64,000 nucleotides of DNA, taken from Rhizobiales bacterium Ga0077525. Lineage in GTDB: Bacteria > Pseudomonadota > Alphaproteobacteria > Rhizobiales > Xanthobacteraceae. The notes below the pieces were generated by a model. It was not told the origin of the DNA, did no database searches, and saw nothing but the letters and a program-made list of their open reading frames with translations. The DNA lies in the NCBI GenBank assembly GCA_001464835.1, contig LNDS01000020.1, forward strand, positions 26,008 to 90,007. Reading direction: 5' to 3'. Positions 54,889 through 63,749 of this stretch are shown one piece after another; the first letter of the stretch is position 1, and the number at the start of each line of letters is the position of its first letter. The position numbers and the translations under genes are program-made.

Positions 54889-54960
54889 TGGTCCGATTCT
54901 AACATTCGCACCCCGTCAGGGGAGCCACTCTTTCGAATGTTGGAATCATTGGACCACTAG
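54885..54960. repeat. 76-bp hairpin element 1 after petC
   Basis: Arms CTAGTGGTCC and GGACCACTAG at the two ends, continuing inward as GATTCTAACATTCG and CGAATGTTGGAATC with one wobble and a three-base bulge, about 24 paired bases per arm. The loop holds CCCC-GTCA-GGGG. The left arm begins inside the petC stop region. I recall this as a widespread palindromic family in Bradyrhizobium relatives. Confidence 0.75.
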
Positions 54961-54973
54961 CAAATTATTGTTG

Positions 54974-55051
54974 CTAGTGGAGCTTTGGATTTGACGTTCG
55001 CTTAAGATGTTCGCGGCAAACGGGTCGCGAACGTCAAATCCGCTCCACTAG
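54974..55051. repeat. 78-bp hairpin element 2 after petC
   Basis: Arms CTAGTGGAGC and GCTCCACTAG, then GGATTTGACGTTCG and CGAACGTCAAATCC, again about 24 paired bases with a TTT bulge. It shares the CTAGTGG end with element 1 but has a different inner stem and loop. Confidence 0.75.
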
Positions 55052-55088
55052 TCGAACGCGACTTTGTGAGGCTTCGTCTCTTGACGCG

Positions 55089-55117
55089 AGGGCCCCATTT
55101 GGGGCCCTTTCGTTTTT
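55089..55117 (+). terminator. Rho-independent terminator downstream of petABC
   Basis: Perfect 8-bp stem AGGGCCCC/GGGGCCCT with loop ATTT, followed by TTCGTTTTT, 200 bases after petC and 22 bases before the mtnP start. Confidence 0.8.
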
Positions 55118-55138
55118 GGGGTATGCGACGAGGTGACT

Positions 55139-56020
55139 ATGACAAAGGCAGTTCTCGGCATTATCGGCGGCTCCGGCGTTTACGATCTGCCCGGCCTGCA
55201 AAACGTGCGCGAGGAGCGCATCGCCAGCCCTTGGGGCGAGCCTTCCGGCGCGTTGCGCATCGGCGACATCGAGGGCCTGCCGGTGGTCTTCCTGCCGCGC
55301 CACGACAAGGGCCACAGGCTGTCGCCGTCCGACATCAATTACCGCGCCAATATCGACGTGCTCAAGCGCGCCGGCGTCACCGATCTGGTGTCGCTGTCGG
55401 CCTGCGGCTCGTTCAAGGAGGAGATGCCGCCGGGGACTTTCGTGCTGGTTGATCAGTTCGTCGACCGCACCCACAAACGTGAGAGCTCGTTCTTCGGCAA
55501 GGGGCTGGTGGCGCATGTCTCGATGGCGCATCCGGTGTCGCCGCTTTTGCGCCAGCGCATCGGCGAGGCGGCCGACGCTGAAGGCATCAAGGCGGTGCGC
55601 GGCGGCACTTATGTCTGCATGGAGGGGCCGCAGTTCTCCACTTATGCCGAGAGCATGACCTACAAGACGCTCGGCTATTCGGTGATAGGCATGACCAACA
55701 TGCCGGAGGCCAAGCTCGCCCGCGAAGCCGAGATTTGCTACGCGACAGTTGCCATGGTGACCGACTTCGACTGCTGGCACCCGGACCACGATGCCGTTAC
55801 AGTGCAGGATATCATCAAGGTGTTGATGGAGAATGCCACGCGGGCCCAGACATTGGTGGCGCGGCTGGCGCGCGACTTTCCGCGCCAGCACGAACCGTGC
55901 CCGGTCGGTTCGGACCGCGCGCTCGACACCGCCTTGATCACCGCGCCGGAAGCGCGGGATCCTGAACTTCTCAAGAAGCTCGACGCCGTGGCCGGCCGAG
56001 TGCTGAAGGGACAGAACTGA
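55139..56020 (+). CDS. mtnP: S-methyl-5'-thioadenosine phosphorylase
   Basis: 293 aa from the ATG at 55139, five bases after GAGG. It splits methylthioadenosine to adenine and methylthioribose-1-phosphate in polyamine/SAM salvage. PNP-fold signatures: [32 protein letters not shown] (split here as FLPRHDKGH / [11 protein letters not shown]), [10 protein letters not shown] and [19 protein letters not shown]. The stop overlaps the apt start (TGATG), which fits: adenine released here is the substrate of Apt. Complete and of normal length. Confidence 0.95.
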   Translation: MTKAVLGIIGGSGVYDLPGLQNVREERIASPWGEPSGALRIGDIEGLPVVFLPRHDKGHRLSPSDINYRANIDVLKRAGVTDLVSLSACGSFKEEMPPGTFVLVDQFVDRTHKRESSFFGKGLVAHVSMAHPVSPLLRQRIGEAADAEGIKAVRGGTYVCMEGPQFSTYAESMTYKTLGYSVIGMTNMPEAKLAREAEICYATVAMVTDFDCWHPDHDAVTVQDIIKVLMENATRAQTLVARLARDFPRQHEPCPVGSDRALDTALITAPEARDPELLKKLDAVAGRVLKGQN

Positions 56021-56568
56021 TGACACCGCCCGTAGCCGAACTCGACCTGCGTTCCGCGATTCGTTCGATCCCGGACTATCCCAAGCCCGGCATCATGTTC
56101 CGCGACATCACCACGTTGCTGGGCGATGCCCGCGCCTTCCGCCGCGCGGTTGACGAACTGGTGCAGCCCTGGGCCGGCATGAAGATCGACAAGGTCGCCG
56201 GCATCGAGGCGCGCGGTTTCATTCTTGGCGGCGCGGTGGCGCATCAGGTGTCGGCCGGCTTCATTCCGATCCGCAAGAAGGGCAAGCTGCCGCACCAGAC
56301 GGTGCGCATGGCCTATGCGCTGGAATACGGCACCGACGAAATGGAGATGCATGTCGACGCCGTGAAGCGGGGCGACCGCGTCATTCTGGTCGACGACCTG
56401 ATCGCGACCGGCGGCACCGCTGAAGGCGCGGTCAAGCTGTTGCGTCAGGTCGGCGCCGAAGTTCTGGCGGCGTGTTTTGTCATCGATCTGCCGGAGCTTG
56501 GCGGCGCCGCGAAGTTGCGGGCGATGGACGTGCCGGTGCGCACCCTGATGAGCTTCGACGGGCACTAA
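56020..56568 (+). CDS. apt: Adenine phosphoribosyltransferase
   Basis: 182 aa. Converts adenine and PRPP to AMP. N-terminal [21 protein letters not shown] is diagnostic of Apt, [13 protein letters not shown] holds the adenine site, and the PRPP loop is [21 protein letters not shown]. Start overlaps the mtnP stop by one base, so the two salvage steps are translationally coupled. It ends ten bases before the convergent M48 peptidase gene. Confidence 0.95.
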   Translation: MTPPVAELDLRSAIRSIPDYPKPGIMFRDITTLLGDARAFRRAVDELVQPWAGMKIDKVAGIEARGFILGGAVAHQVSAGFIPIRKKGKLPHQTVRMAYALEYGTDEMEMHVDAVKRGDRVILVDDLIATGGTAEGAVKLLRQVGAEVLAACFVIDLPELGGAAKLRAMDVPVRTLMSFDGH

Positions 56569-56578
56569 GCGTGCGCGT

Positions 56579-57709
56579 TTAGCCCCACGGCCCTTTGCCG
56601 CCGGACGAACCGAGCGGTGGTTCACTTGGCAGAAATGGCTTGCCGCTGTTCTGCGGCGGGTCGGCCCAAGGGCCATCGGCGGGCGGCGGTTCGATTTGCG
56701 GATTGTCGGCCGGCCCTTCAATTGCCAGCGGGCCGGGATCGTGGCCGCCGGCGAATTTCACCAGTGCCTGGACGCGCTTGTCGACCGACGGATGCGTCGC
56801 GAAAATGTCGGCGAAACCCGAGCGCGGATTGTCGATGCACATTTCCATGACTGCCGAATTGGCGCTGGCCAGTTCACCGCGGTTCTCGATCTTGCGCAAG
56901 GCCGAGATCATGGCGTCCGGGTTCTTGGTCAACTCGACCGCGCCTGAATCGGCGAGATATTCGCGCGAGCGCGACAGCGCGAAGCGGATGACGATCGACA
57001 AAATCCAGGCGACCACGATCAGCGCAATGGCAATGGCTATGGCGATGAAGGCGCCGCCGCCTTTCTTGTCGCTGCTGCTGCTGCTCGAGCGCCGGCCGTA
57101 GAAGGCGTTCTGGAAAAAGATGCGGAACACCATTTCGCCGAAGAATGAGATGACGCCAGCAATCACCACCGCGATCACCAGCAGCCGCACGTCGCCGTTG
57201 CGGATATGCGTCAGCTCGTGGCCGAGCACGGCTTCGATTTCCTGGTCGTTGAGCGCGCTTATCAGACCGCGCGTCACGGTGATGGAATACTGCCTTTCGT
57301 TTAAGCCCGTGGCGAAGGCGTTGAGTGCGTCGTCGTCGGCGATGCGCAGCTTCGGCATGGCGATGCCGCGCGATATGCAGAGGTTCTCCAGCAGATTGTA
57401 AAGCCGCGGCTCTTCTTCGCGGGTGACCGGGCTTGAGCCGGTCATGGCGTCGATCATCTTCTGGTGGAATTTGTAAGCGATCAGGATCCAGAGGATGGCG
57501 CCGATGGTGGCGAACGGGGCTGCCAAGACGAAATCGTAAAATGCTGCCTGGACGAGATAGTCGAGCGGCGCGTCGCCGAGGCTCACGGTTTCGGCCAGCA
57601 ATGCGCCGGCAAACACCAGGACATAGACCAAGAAGAACAGGCCGATCAGCAGCGCGACCGAGCGGCGCTTGTTCGACTGGATATGGGTGTAGAGACCGTA
57701 GGCGGCCAT
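56579..57709 (-). CDS. M48-family membrane metallopeptidase (HtpX-like)
   Basis: 376 aa. Helices at about 18-40 and 55-80, and two more after the active site (about 175-200 and 225-255). The zinc site HELTHIRNGD and the downstream Glu ligand in SREYLADSGAVEL are intact; FATGLNERQYSITVTRGL is typical of HtpX-like proteins. A Pro-rich acidic tail (about 320-376) follows. Members cleave misfolded membrane proteins. It is encoded just downstream of lemA on the same strand, a pairing seen in many bacteria, which suggests joint function at the membrane. Confidence 0.92.
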   Translation of the reverse strand: MAAYGLYTHIQSNKRRSVALLIGLFFLVYVLVFAGALLAETVSLGDAPLDYLVQAAFYDFVLAAPFATIGAILWILIAYKFHQKMIDAMTGSSPVTREEEPRLYNLLENLCISRGIAMPKLRIADDDALNAFATGLNERQYSITVTRGLISALNDQEIEAVLGHELTHIRNGDVRLLVIAVVIAGVISFFGEMVFRIFFQNAFYGRRSSSSSSDKKGGGAFIAIAIAIALIVVAWILSIVIRFALSRSREYLADSGAVELTKNPDAMISALRKIENRGELASANSAVMEMCIDNPRSGFADIFATHPSVDKRVQALVKFAGGHDPGPLAIEGPADNPQIEPPPADGPWADPPQNSGKPFLPSEPPLGSSGGKGPWG

Positions 57710-57722
57710 GATGAGTCCATTT

Positions 57723-57845
57723 GTCCCGGACGCGGCGCAGCGCGTTAGCGTGCGCCGCAGAGCCGGGACCGTTACGGAAACCGGTCTCGGCGATCCCGGG
57801 TCTGCAGCGCATCACGAAGCCGTGCTGCGCTGCGCCCGGGACAAG
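57723..57845. repeat. Two palindromic repeats between M48 and lemA
   Basis: Hairpin 1 at 57723-57769: GTCCCGG and CCGGGAC ends with GCGGCGCA/TGCGCCGC inner arms. Hairpin 2 at about 57794-57841: TCCCGGG and CCCGGGA ends with TGCAGCGCA/TGCGCTGC inner arms. Both carry the 'cccggg...gcgcagc' type arms and appear to be a duplicated module. Confidence 0.65.
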
Positions 57846-57848
57846 CCA

Positions 57849-58412
57849 TCAGAACTTCACGTTCGGCGCCTGCTCGAGTTGCGGGCGTGCTTCGCCGACA
57901 TCGAAGAAGGTACGGTGACCGAAGCCGAACATGCCCGCGAACAACGCCGCCGGAAACTGCTCGATGCCGGTGTTGTATTCCTGCACGGCGCTGTTGAAGA
58001 AGCGGCGCGAGGCGGCGAGCTTGTTCTCGATATCGGAAATTTCCGATTGCAGTTGCTGGAAGTTCTGGTTGGCCTTGAGGTCGGGATAGCTTTCCGACAA
58101 AGCGAACAATTGCCGCAGCGCGCCGGACAGCATGTTTTCAGCGGCGACCTTCTGCTCGACGCCCGGCGCGGCGATGGCCGCGTTGCGGGCATTGACGACC
58201 GCCTCAAGAGTTCCGCGTTCGTGCGCGGCGTAGCCTTTCACCGTCTCGACCAGATTGGGGATCAGGTCGGAGCGCTGCTTGAGCTGGACGTCGATGTCGG
58301 CAAAGGCCTGGTTGGTGCGCTGCCGCAGGGCGACGAGGCCGTTATAGATGCTGATTGCCCAGATCACGATCACGACGACAACGCCGAGAATGACCCAGCC
58401 GGTGGTGGACAT
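57849..58412 (-). CDS. lemA: LemA-family protein
   Basis: 187 aa from the ATG at 58412. One N-terminal helix (about 4-24, VILGVVVVIVIWAISIYNGL) anchors an all-helical domain on the far side of the membrane. Family signatures: ALRQRTNQAFADIDVQLKQR, then RSDLIPNLVETVKGYAAHE, and SGALRQLFALSESYPDLKA with FQQLQSEISDIENKLAASR. LemA proteins are widespread and functionally unresolved, but are often encoded with M48 peptidases, as here, about 140 bases apart with repeats in between. Confidence 0.94.
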   Translation of the reverse strand: MSTTGWVILGVVVVIVIWAISIYNGLVALRQRTNQAFADIDVQLKQRSDLIPNLVETVKGYAAHERGTLEAVVNARNAAIAAPGVEQKVAAENMLSGALRQLFALSESYPDLKANQNFQQLQSEISDIENKLAASRRFFNSAVQEYNTGIEQFPAALFAGMFGFGHRTFFDVGEARPQLEQAPNVKF

Positions 58413-58733
58413 GGCAGAAGCTCCTGAAAAAGCGTGAACCGCGGCAAACTTGCCGGACAAGCCTAGCCTAAATGGCCGTCCCGCGCCTAACGGCAACTGG
58501 GTAAGGGCAGCTTCACCGAGTAAAGTTCGGCCGGGTGCGGCTAATGGATTGATGCAAAAGAAAAAAGACCCCGAACCGGAGTTCGGGGTCTTTTCGCCAG
58601 ACGGCTATTCGGGGGGTAAGGGGGGAGCCGCCCGGCTGAAACGTTACGTACAAATAACCGGGACGGCAGGGTTTGGTTCCGAACTCGAGTGGGCGGTTTC
58701 GAATTATTTTCAAGAATTCTTGCCAGCGCTGCG
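58413..58733. other. Intergenic region between smc (end) and lemA (start)
   Basis: About 320 bases. The lemA side must hold its promoter; no clear -35/-10 pair stood out. The middle has the smc terminator (58563-58594), preceded by a G/A-rich stretch near 58610-58640. No ORF with a plausible ribosome site was found. Confidence 0.5.
58563..58594 (-). terminator. Rho-independent terminator of smc
   Basis: Perfect 14-bp stem, AAAAGACCCCGAAC and GTTCGGGGTCTTTT, loop CGGA/TCCG, with a T-run (TTTTTTCTTTT) on the minus-strand side. Located 140 bases after the smc stop. The A/T arms make it able to act in both directions. Confidence 0.8.
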
Positions 58734-61700
58734 TCAGCCCGCTTCGCGGAACCGGACGGCGGCTTCGAGATCGACCGACACCAGTTGCGACACGCCGCGC
58801 TCGGCCATGGTCACGCCGAACAACCGGTTCATGCGGGCCATGGTGATCGGGTTGTGTGTGATGATCACGAAGCGGGTGTCGGTAGAACGGGTCATTTCGT
58901 CGAGCATGTCACAGAAACGTTCGACGTTATGATCGTCGAGCGGCGCATCGACTTCGTCGAGCACGCAGATCGGCGCCGGATTGGTCAAAAACACCGCGAA
59001 GATCAGCGCCAGCGCCGTTAGCGCCTGTTCGCCGCCGGACAGGAGCGACAGGGTCGCCGGCTTCTTGCCGGGCGGCTTGGCCAGGATTTCGAGGCCGGCC
59101 TCGAGCGGATCGTCGCTCTCGATCAACTGCAGTTCCGCCGTGCCGCCGTTGAAAAGCTTGGTGAAAAGCTGCTGGAAGTGCGTATTGACCTGTTGGAACG
59201 AGGCCAGAAGGCGCTCGCGCGCTTCGCGGTTGAGGCTCTGGATGCCGAGGCGCAGTTTCTTGATTGCCTCGACCAGGTCGTCGCGTTCGGTCGTGAGCGA
59301 TGTGTGCTGGGTTTCGACCTCGACCAGTTCCTCTTCGGCACGAAGGTTCACGGCACCGAGACGTTCGCGTTCGCGGCGCAGCCGTTCCAGGGTCGCCTCG
59401 ACATCGGCCAGTTCCGGCAGCGCCTGATCCGGCTGCAATTCGGCCAGTTCGGCAACGCCGGCCGGCTCGATCTCGAGCATGTCGTGGATTTCGCGGGCGA
59501 TATCGGCCAGGCGCCGCTTGGCGCCTTCGTGACGTTCCTCGGCGCGCGCCGCATCTTCGCGGGCGGCGGAGGCGGCCTCGAGCGCGGCGCGGGCGTCACG
59601 GTCGGCGTCGGCCAGAGCGGTTTCGGCTTCCTGCAAGCGGTCGGCGGCGTCGCGGCGCTCGGCCTCGGCGATTTTGACTTCGTTGAGAAGCGCTTCGCGG
59701 CGGTCGGCGAAAATCGCCGGCGCGTTTTCCAGTTCAGCCCGGTCATGCGTCGCTTCGGCGACGCGCTGCTCCAGCGTAGCCATCTGGCCGCGCGCGCCTT
59801 CCTGGCGCTGGATCCAGCCGGCCTTGTCGCTGCCGACCTGCGCCAGACGGCGGTCGGCGAGTTCGGCTTCGCGGGCGATCGCCTGCTGTTCGGCGCGCAC
59901 TTCGGCGAGATGAGCGCGTTTTCCCGTGATGTCGTCGCGGACGCCGGCAAGTTCGGTTTCCAGATCGGCGGCGGGAGCGAGCGCGGCCAATGCCTGCTCG
60001 GCCTGCGCGCCGGCCGCGGCCGTTTCATCGCGGCTGGTGGTCAGACGGGTCTGCGCTTCGGCCAGCGCCGACAGGCGCGCGGCGTTGCGGTTGACTTCGC
60101 GCTCGGCGGCATCGTGCCGGTCGCGGGCGGTATTGGCTTCGCGCTGGCGCTCGCGCGCGGCGTTGCGGGCTTCGGTTTCGGCGGTCGCGGCGGCCTGCAA
60201 GGCGCCTTGGGCGGCTTCGCCCTGCGCGCGTGCTGTTTCGGCCTCCGCGCGTGCCGTCTCCAGTTCGGACTCAATGTCGTGAAGACGTGCTCGCTCCGCC
60301 AGACGCCGCGCCGCCCCGGTCGGCGCATGCGCGGCGGCGGCAAAGCCGTCCCAGCGCCACAGGTCGCCTTCCGGCGAGACCAGACGCTGGCCGGGCTTCA
60401 GCAACGCGGCAAGGCGGGGCCCGGAGTCCTTATCGACGACGCCGATCTGGTTGAGACGGCGGGCCAACTCAGTAGGCGCCTGCACATGCGACGACAGCGC
60501 CGAGCAGCCATCCGGCAGCGACGGATCGTTCGGATCGACGGCGGAGCCGACCCAGCGCATCGGCGCCGACGGATCGACCGGCGCGTCGAGATCGTCGCCG
60601 AGCGCGGCGCCGAGCGCTTTCTCGTAACCCTTCTCGACCGAGACGTGATCCATGACCGGCGGCCACAGGTTCTTGTTCTCGACCGCCAGAACCTTGGACA
60701 GAGTCTTGGCTTCGGTTTCCAGACGCTGCACGCGGCGCTCGGCCTCGGTCAGCGGCGCGCGGGTGGCTTCAAGGGCGGCACGCGCGGCACCATGCGCCGC
60801 TTCCGCTTCGATGGCGGCTTTCTCGGCATCGGCCACGGCCTGCTGGATTTCGTCGACGGCAAGCTTCAACGCCGCCAGATCCGGCCCGTCGGTCGCCTGC
60901 AAGGTGCCGACTTCGCGCGCGATCTCGGCGATTTCGGTCTCGAGCTTGGCAGCACGCTCGCTGTGCTGCCGGCGCGCATTCTCAAGCTGGTTGCGTTGCG
61001 CGGTGAGCTGGGCGAGCTTCGAGGTCAGTTCGGCAAAGACTTTTTCGACGGCGGCAAGCTGTTCGCCGGCCTCGGTAACGCGGGCATCGACGCCGCTGCG
61101 GCGGCCGGCGCTTTCATGCGCCTCGGTGCGGATGGTTTCTTCTTCCGCAGTGAGGCGGGCGATGGCTTCTTCGGCATCGGCGGCGAGCTTCTGTTCCCGC
61201 TCGCGGTCGGCAGCGAACTGCACCAGACGCAGATCGAGTTCGGCGATGCGGTCCTTGGCGCGGGTTTCCTCGCGGTCGAGTTCCTGCATCGCCACATTCA
61301 TGCGATGCAGCGCGGCGCCGGCGCGGGCTTCGGCTTCGCGCAAAGGCGGCAGCGTCGTCGCCAGATTGGCCTGCCGCGTCGAGGCTTCGGCCTGCGCGCC
61401 GGTGCGGGTAGCGACTTCGCGCACGGCTTCGTCCTTGGCCTGTTCGGCGGCGGCGAGTTCGGCGGAGGCCGCGGTCCAGCGCAGATGATAGAGGGTCGCT
61501 TCCGACTTGCGCACTTGCGCCGAGACGGTGCGATAGCGGATCGCCTGACGCGCCTGCTTCTTCAGCGCTTCCATTTGTCCGGCCAACTGGCCGATGACGT
61601 CTTCAAGCCGGAGCAGATTGGCTTCGGCGGCCTTGAGGCGCAGTTCGGCCTCATGACGGCGGGCATGCAGGCCGGAGACGCCGGCGGCTTCTTCCAGCAC

Positions 61701-62186
61701 GCGGCGGCGCTGCTCGGGCTTGGCCTGAATGATTTCGCCGATGCGGCCCTGATGGACGAGGGCAGGCGAGCGCGCGCCGGTCGAGGCGTCGGCGAACACC
61801 ATTTGCACGTCGCGGGCGCGCACGTCGCGGCCGTTGATGCGATAGGCCGAGCCGGATTCGCGCTCGATGCGGCGCGCGATTTCCAGCATGTCGGTGTCGT
61901 TGAAATTGGCCGGCGCCGAGCGCTCGGAATTGTCGATCGAGATCGCCACTTCGGCGTGGTTGCGCGCCGGCCGGCTGTTGTTGCCGGAGAAGATGACGTC
62001 GTCCATCGACGAGGCGCGCATGGATTTGTACGAGCTTTCGCCCATCACCCAGCGCAGCGCTTCGACGAGGTTGGATTTGCCGCAACCGTTCGGGCCGACG
62101 ACGCCGGTCAGACCCGGCTCGATTTGGAAATCGGTCGGTTCAACGAAGGATTTGAACCCGATCAGGCGGAGCCGCGTAAGCTTCAT
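58734..62186 (-). CDS. smc: Chromosome segregation protein SMC
   Basis: 1150 aa. Walker A GPNGCGKSN at 31-39, then long coiled coils (about 165-490 and 650-990) flanking a hinge at about 500-640 (LWPPVMDHVSVEKGYEKALG near its start). The ABC signature LSGGEQAL and Walker B VLDEVDAPLDDHNVERF are in the C-terminal head. With ScpA/ScpB, which are not in this window, it forms the condensin that compacts and aligns the chromosome. A long open frame runs opposite it (59178-62246) but encodes nothing recognisable. Intact and of normal length. Confidence 0.97.
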   Translation of the reverse strand: MKLTRLRLIGFKSFVEPTDFQIEPGLTGVVGPNGCGKSNLVEALRWVMGESSYKSMRASSMDDVIFSGNNSRPARNHAEVAISIDNSERSAPANFNDTDMLEIARRIERESGSAYRINGRDVRARDVQMVFADASTGARSPALVHQGRIGEIIQAKPEQRRRVLEEAAGVSGLHARRHEAELRLKAAEANLLRLEDVIGQLAGQMEALKKQARQAIRYRTVSAQVRKSEATLYHLRWTAASAELAAAEQAKDEAVREVATRTGAQAEASTRQANLATTLPPLREAEARAGAALHRMNVAMQELDREETRAKDRIAELDLRLVQFAADREREQKLAADAEEAIARLTAEEETIRTEAHESAGRRSGVDARVTEAGEQLAAVEKVFAELTSKLAQLTAQRNQLENARRQHSERAAKLETEIAEIAREVGTLQATDGPDLAALKLAVDEIQQAVADAEKAAIEAEAAHGAARAALEATRAPLTEAERRVQRLETEAKTLSKVLAVENKNLWPPVMDHVSVEKGYEKALGAALGDDLDAPVDPSAPMRWVGSAVDPNDPSLPDGCSALSSHVQAPTELARRLNQIGVVDKDSGPRLAALLKPGQRLVSPEGDLWRWDGFAAAAHAPTGAARRLAERARLHDIESELETARAEAETARAQGEAAQGALQAAATAETEARNAARERQREANTARDRHDAAEREVNRNAARLSALAEAQTRLTTSRDETAAAGAQAEQALAALAPAADLETELAGVRDDITGKRAHLAEVRAEQQAIAREAELADRRLAQVGSDKAGWIQRQEGARGQMATLEQRVAEATHDRAELENAPAIFADRREALLNEVKIAEAERRDAADRLQEAETALADADRDARAALEAASAAREDAARAEERHEGAKRRLADIAREIHDMLEIEPAGVAELAELQPDQALPELADVEATLERLRRERERLGAVNLRAEEELVEVETQHTSLTTERDDLVEAIKKLRLGIQSLNREARERLLASFQQVNTHFQQLFTKLFNGGTAELQLIESDDPLEAGLEILAKPPGKKPATLSLLSGGEQALTALALIFAVFLTNPAPICVLDEVDAPLDDHNVERFCDMLDEMTRSTDTRFVIITHNPITMARMNRLFGVTMAERGVSQLVSVDLEAAVRFREAG

Positions 62187-62472
62187 GCTTTAAGGCCTCA
62201 ACCCGCGCAGGGTGAACGCCCGACGTCCTGCTGGGTTTTGCATTGACTGATACAATTCGTAAGCCGGGGGCACTGCCCGGACGCTACATATAGGTGCCAC
62301 GCTCGCCGGGAGAATGAGTTTTCGCGTCCCGTTGAGCAACAGAGATGAGCTCGGAAAGCCCGGTTTTCCAGACCTTTCGGCTGTGGATTAGCGAAAAATA
62401 GGCTTGCCGGGCCGGTAATCGGTAACCGGGCACGGCGAGGCGCTCATCCAGCCAACAAAATCAGGTGAAAAC

Positions 62473-63141
62473 TCAGCTCTTGATGAGCGGCTCGATGTGC
62501 TTGGCCATTTCGTCGATCGACAGGGCGCCGGCAAACAAAGTGCCGTTGATGAAGAAGGACGGGGTCGACTGCACCTTGAACTTCTCGGCGCCGCGGTTAC
62601 GCACCTGTTCGATGCCGTCCAGCAGCTTCTGGTTTTGCAGGCAGGCATCGAAGGTTGCCTGGGTGAAGCCGGCTTGCTTCGCCATCGCTAGCAACGGCGG
62701 CAACGGCTTCTCGACCGCCCAGGTGCGCTGCTGCTTGAACATGGTGTCGACGAGGGTGAAGTACTTGGCGGAGTCGGTTTCGCCGGCGCAGCGCGCCAGC
62801 ATGAAAGCGGCGGCGGCGAGCTGATCGAGCGGGAACTCGCGGAAAATGTAACGCACCTTGCCGGTGTCGATGTAGCGCTTCTTGAATTCCGGGAAAGTCT
62901 TCTCGGCGAAATGCGCGCAGTGCGAGCAGGTCATCGAGGCATATTCGATGACGGTGACCGGCGCCTTGGCGTCGCCCATGATCATGTCGGGCAGCGGGCC
63001 CGGCGCCATCAGCTCGACTTCGGAAACTTTCGCCTGCGCCAGCGCTTCGCCGGTGAAAGCCGGCAACGTTGCCAGGCCGAGGGCGGTGGCGAGCGCCACG
63101 GTGGCGGTGCTCTGGCAGAATTCGCGGCGGGTAAGGCGCAA
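62473..63141 (-). CDS. DsbA-family thioredoxin-fold thiol-disulfide oxidoreductase
   Basis: 222 aa. The N-terminus TRREFCQSTATVALATALG resembles a twin-arginine signal, with cleavage near GEALAQA, so the mature enzyme is periplasmic. The active site is Cys72-Ser-His-Cys75 (in SMTCSHCAHFAE), and the cis-Pro loop is QSTPSFFING. The CSHC dipeptide and spacing fit the DsbA-like family that also includes BdbD-type oxidases. Encoded downstream of the DUF721 gene on the same strand; smc follows after a 286-base gap. The partner DsbB is not in view. Confidence 0.92.
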   Translation of the reverse strand: MRLTRREFCQSTATVALATALGLATLPAFTGEALAQAKVSEVELMAPGPLPDMIMGDAKAPVTVIEYASMTCSHCAHFAEKTFPEFKKRYIDTGKVRYIFREFPLDQLAAAAFMLARCAGETDSAKYFTLVDTMFKQQRTWAVEKPLPPLLAMAKQAGFTQATFDACLQNQKLLDGIEQVRNRGAEKFKVQSTPSFFINGTLFAGALSIDEMAKHIEPLIKS

Positions 63142-63227
63142 GGGAAATCTCCGTTCGATTGAGACGTTTGTCCGGTCTGGCTAGCTGGACAGGACAATTG
63201 TGGCAATGGCGGGCCGGATTGGAAAGC

Positions 63228-63719
63228 TCACTTTCGCTTGATAGACGCCCCGAGGCGGGCCAACGCCTGCCGCAGGGCCTCGTCCTCGACCTCCGGCATG
63301 CTGGCTGCGAGTTGGGCGGTGACGGCCGGGTCGGGCGGCGGCGGCGTCTTTTTCGGGCTCTGCCGGTGCAAAGGCGCCTGCCGCAAGGTGATGCGGCCGA
63401 TGGCCTGCCAGCCGAAGAAGCGGTTGACCCGCTCCAGAATGACCGCCGAAAGGTGCTGGATTTCAAGCGCCATCGGGCCTTCGACCCGTAAAACCAGCGT
63501 CGCCGGTTCGCTCTGGTTGTCGTCGCCGGTGTCCTTGAGCACGCGCGGCCAGTTGATCTTCATCGGCTCGCTGTGGGCGGCGATTTCGGCGCCGACAATA
63601 TCGGCCCAGCGGGCGATGATTTCGGTCGAGGCGAAGCCCTGTTCCTTCAGCACGCCGCCCAAAGTCGCGCCGAGGAACTCGGACAACGGCCGGGGAAAAC
63701 TGCGCGCGGGCTTGCTCAT
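63228..63719 (-). CDS. DUF721 (DciA-like) protein
   Basis: 163 aa. The N-terminal ~110 residues follow DUF721: LSEFLGATLGGVLKEQGFAS, then IIARWADIVGAEIAAHSEP, KIN-WPR and LVLRVEGPMALEIQHLSAVI with the FGWQAIGRITLRQ end. DciA, a member of this family, helps load the replicative helicase DnaB in bacteria lacking DnaC. The Pro-rich C-terminal tail is variable. Divergent from mutY with 30 bases between start codons. Confidence 0.85.
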   Translation of the reverse strand: MSKPARSFPRPLSEFLGATLGGVLKEQGFASTEIIARWADIVGAEIAAHSEPMKINWPRVLKDTGDDNQSEPATLVLRVEGPMALEIQHLSAVILERVNRFFGWQAIGRITLRQAPLHRQSPKKTPPPPDPAVTAQLAASMPEVEDEALRQALARLGASIKRK

Positions 63720-63749
63720 CGTGGGGCTACTCGTGTCAACGTCACAGCT

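Noticed and set aside
55089..55117. Attenuator or riboswitch before mtnP
   Set aside because: A simple GC stem with T-run fits a terminator of the upstream operon; no alternative antiterminator or known aptamer was seen.
59178..62246. 1022-codon open frame on the plus strand opposite smc
   Set aside because: Gly/Arg/Phe-rich shadow of a GC-rich coding strand; smc on the other strand carries all expected motifs.
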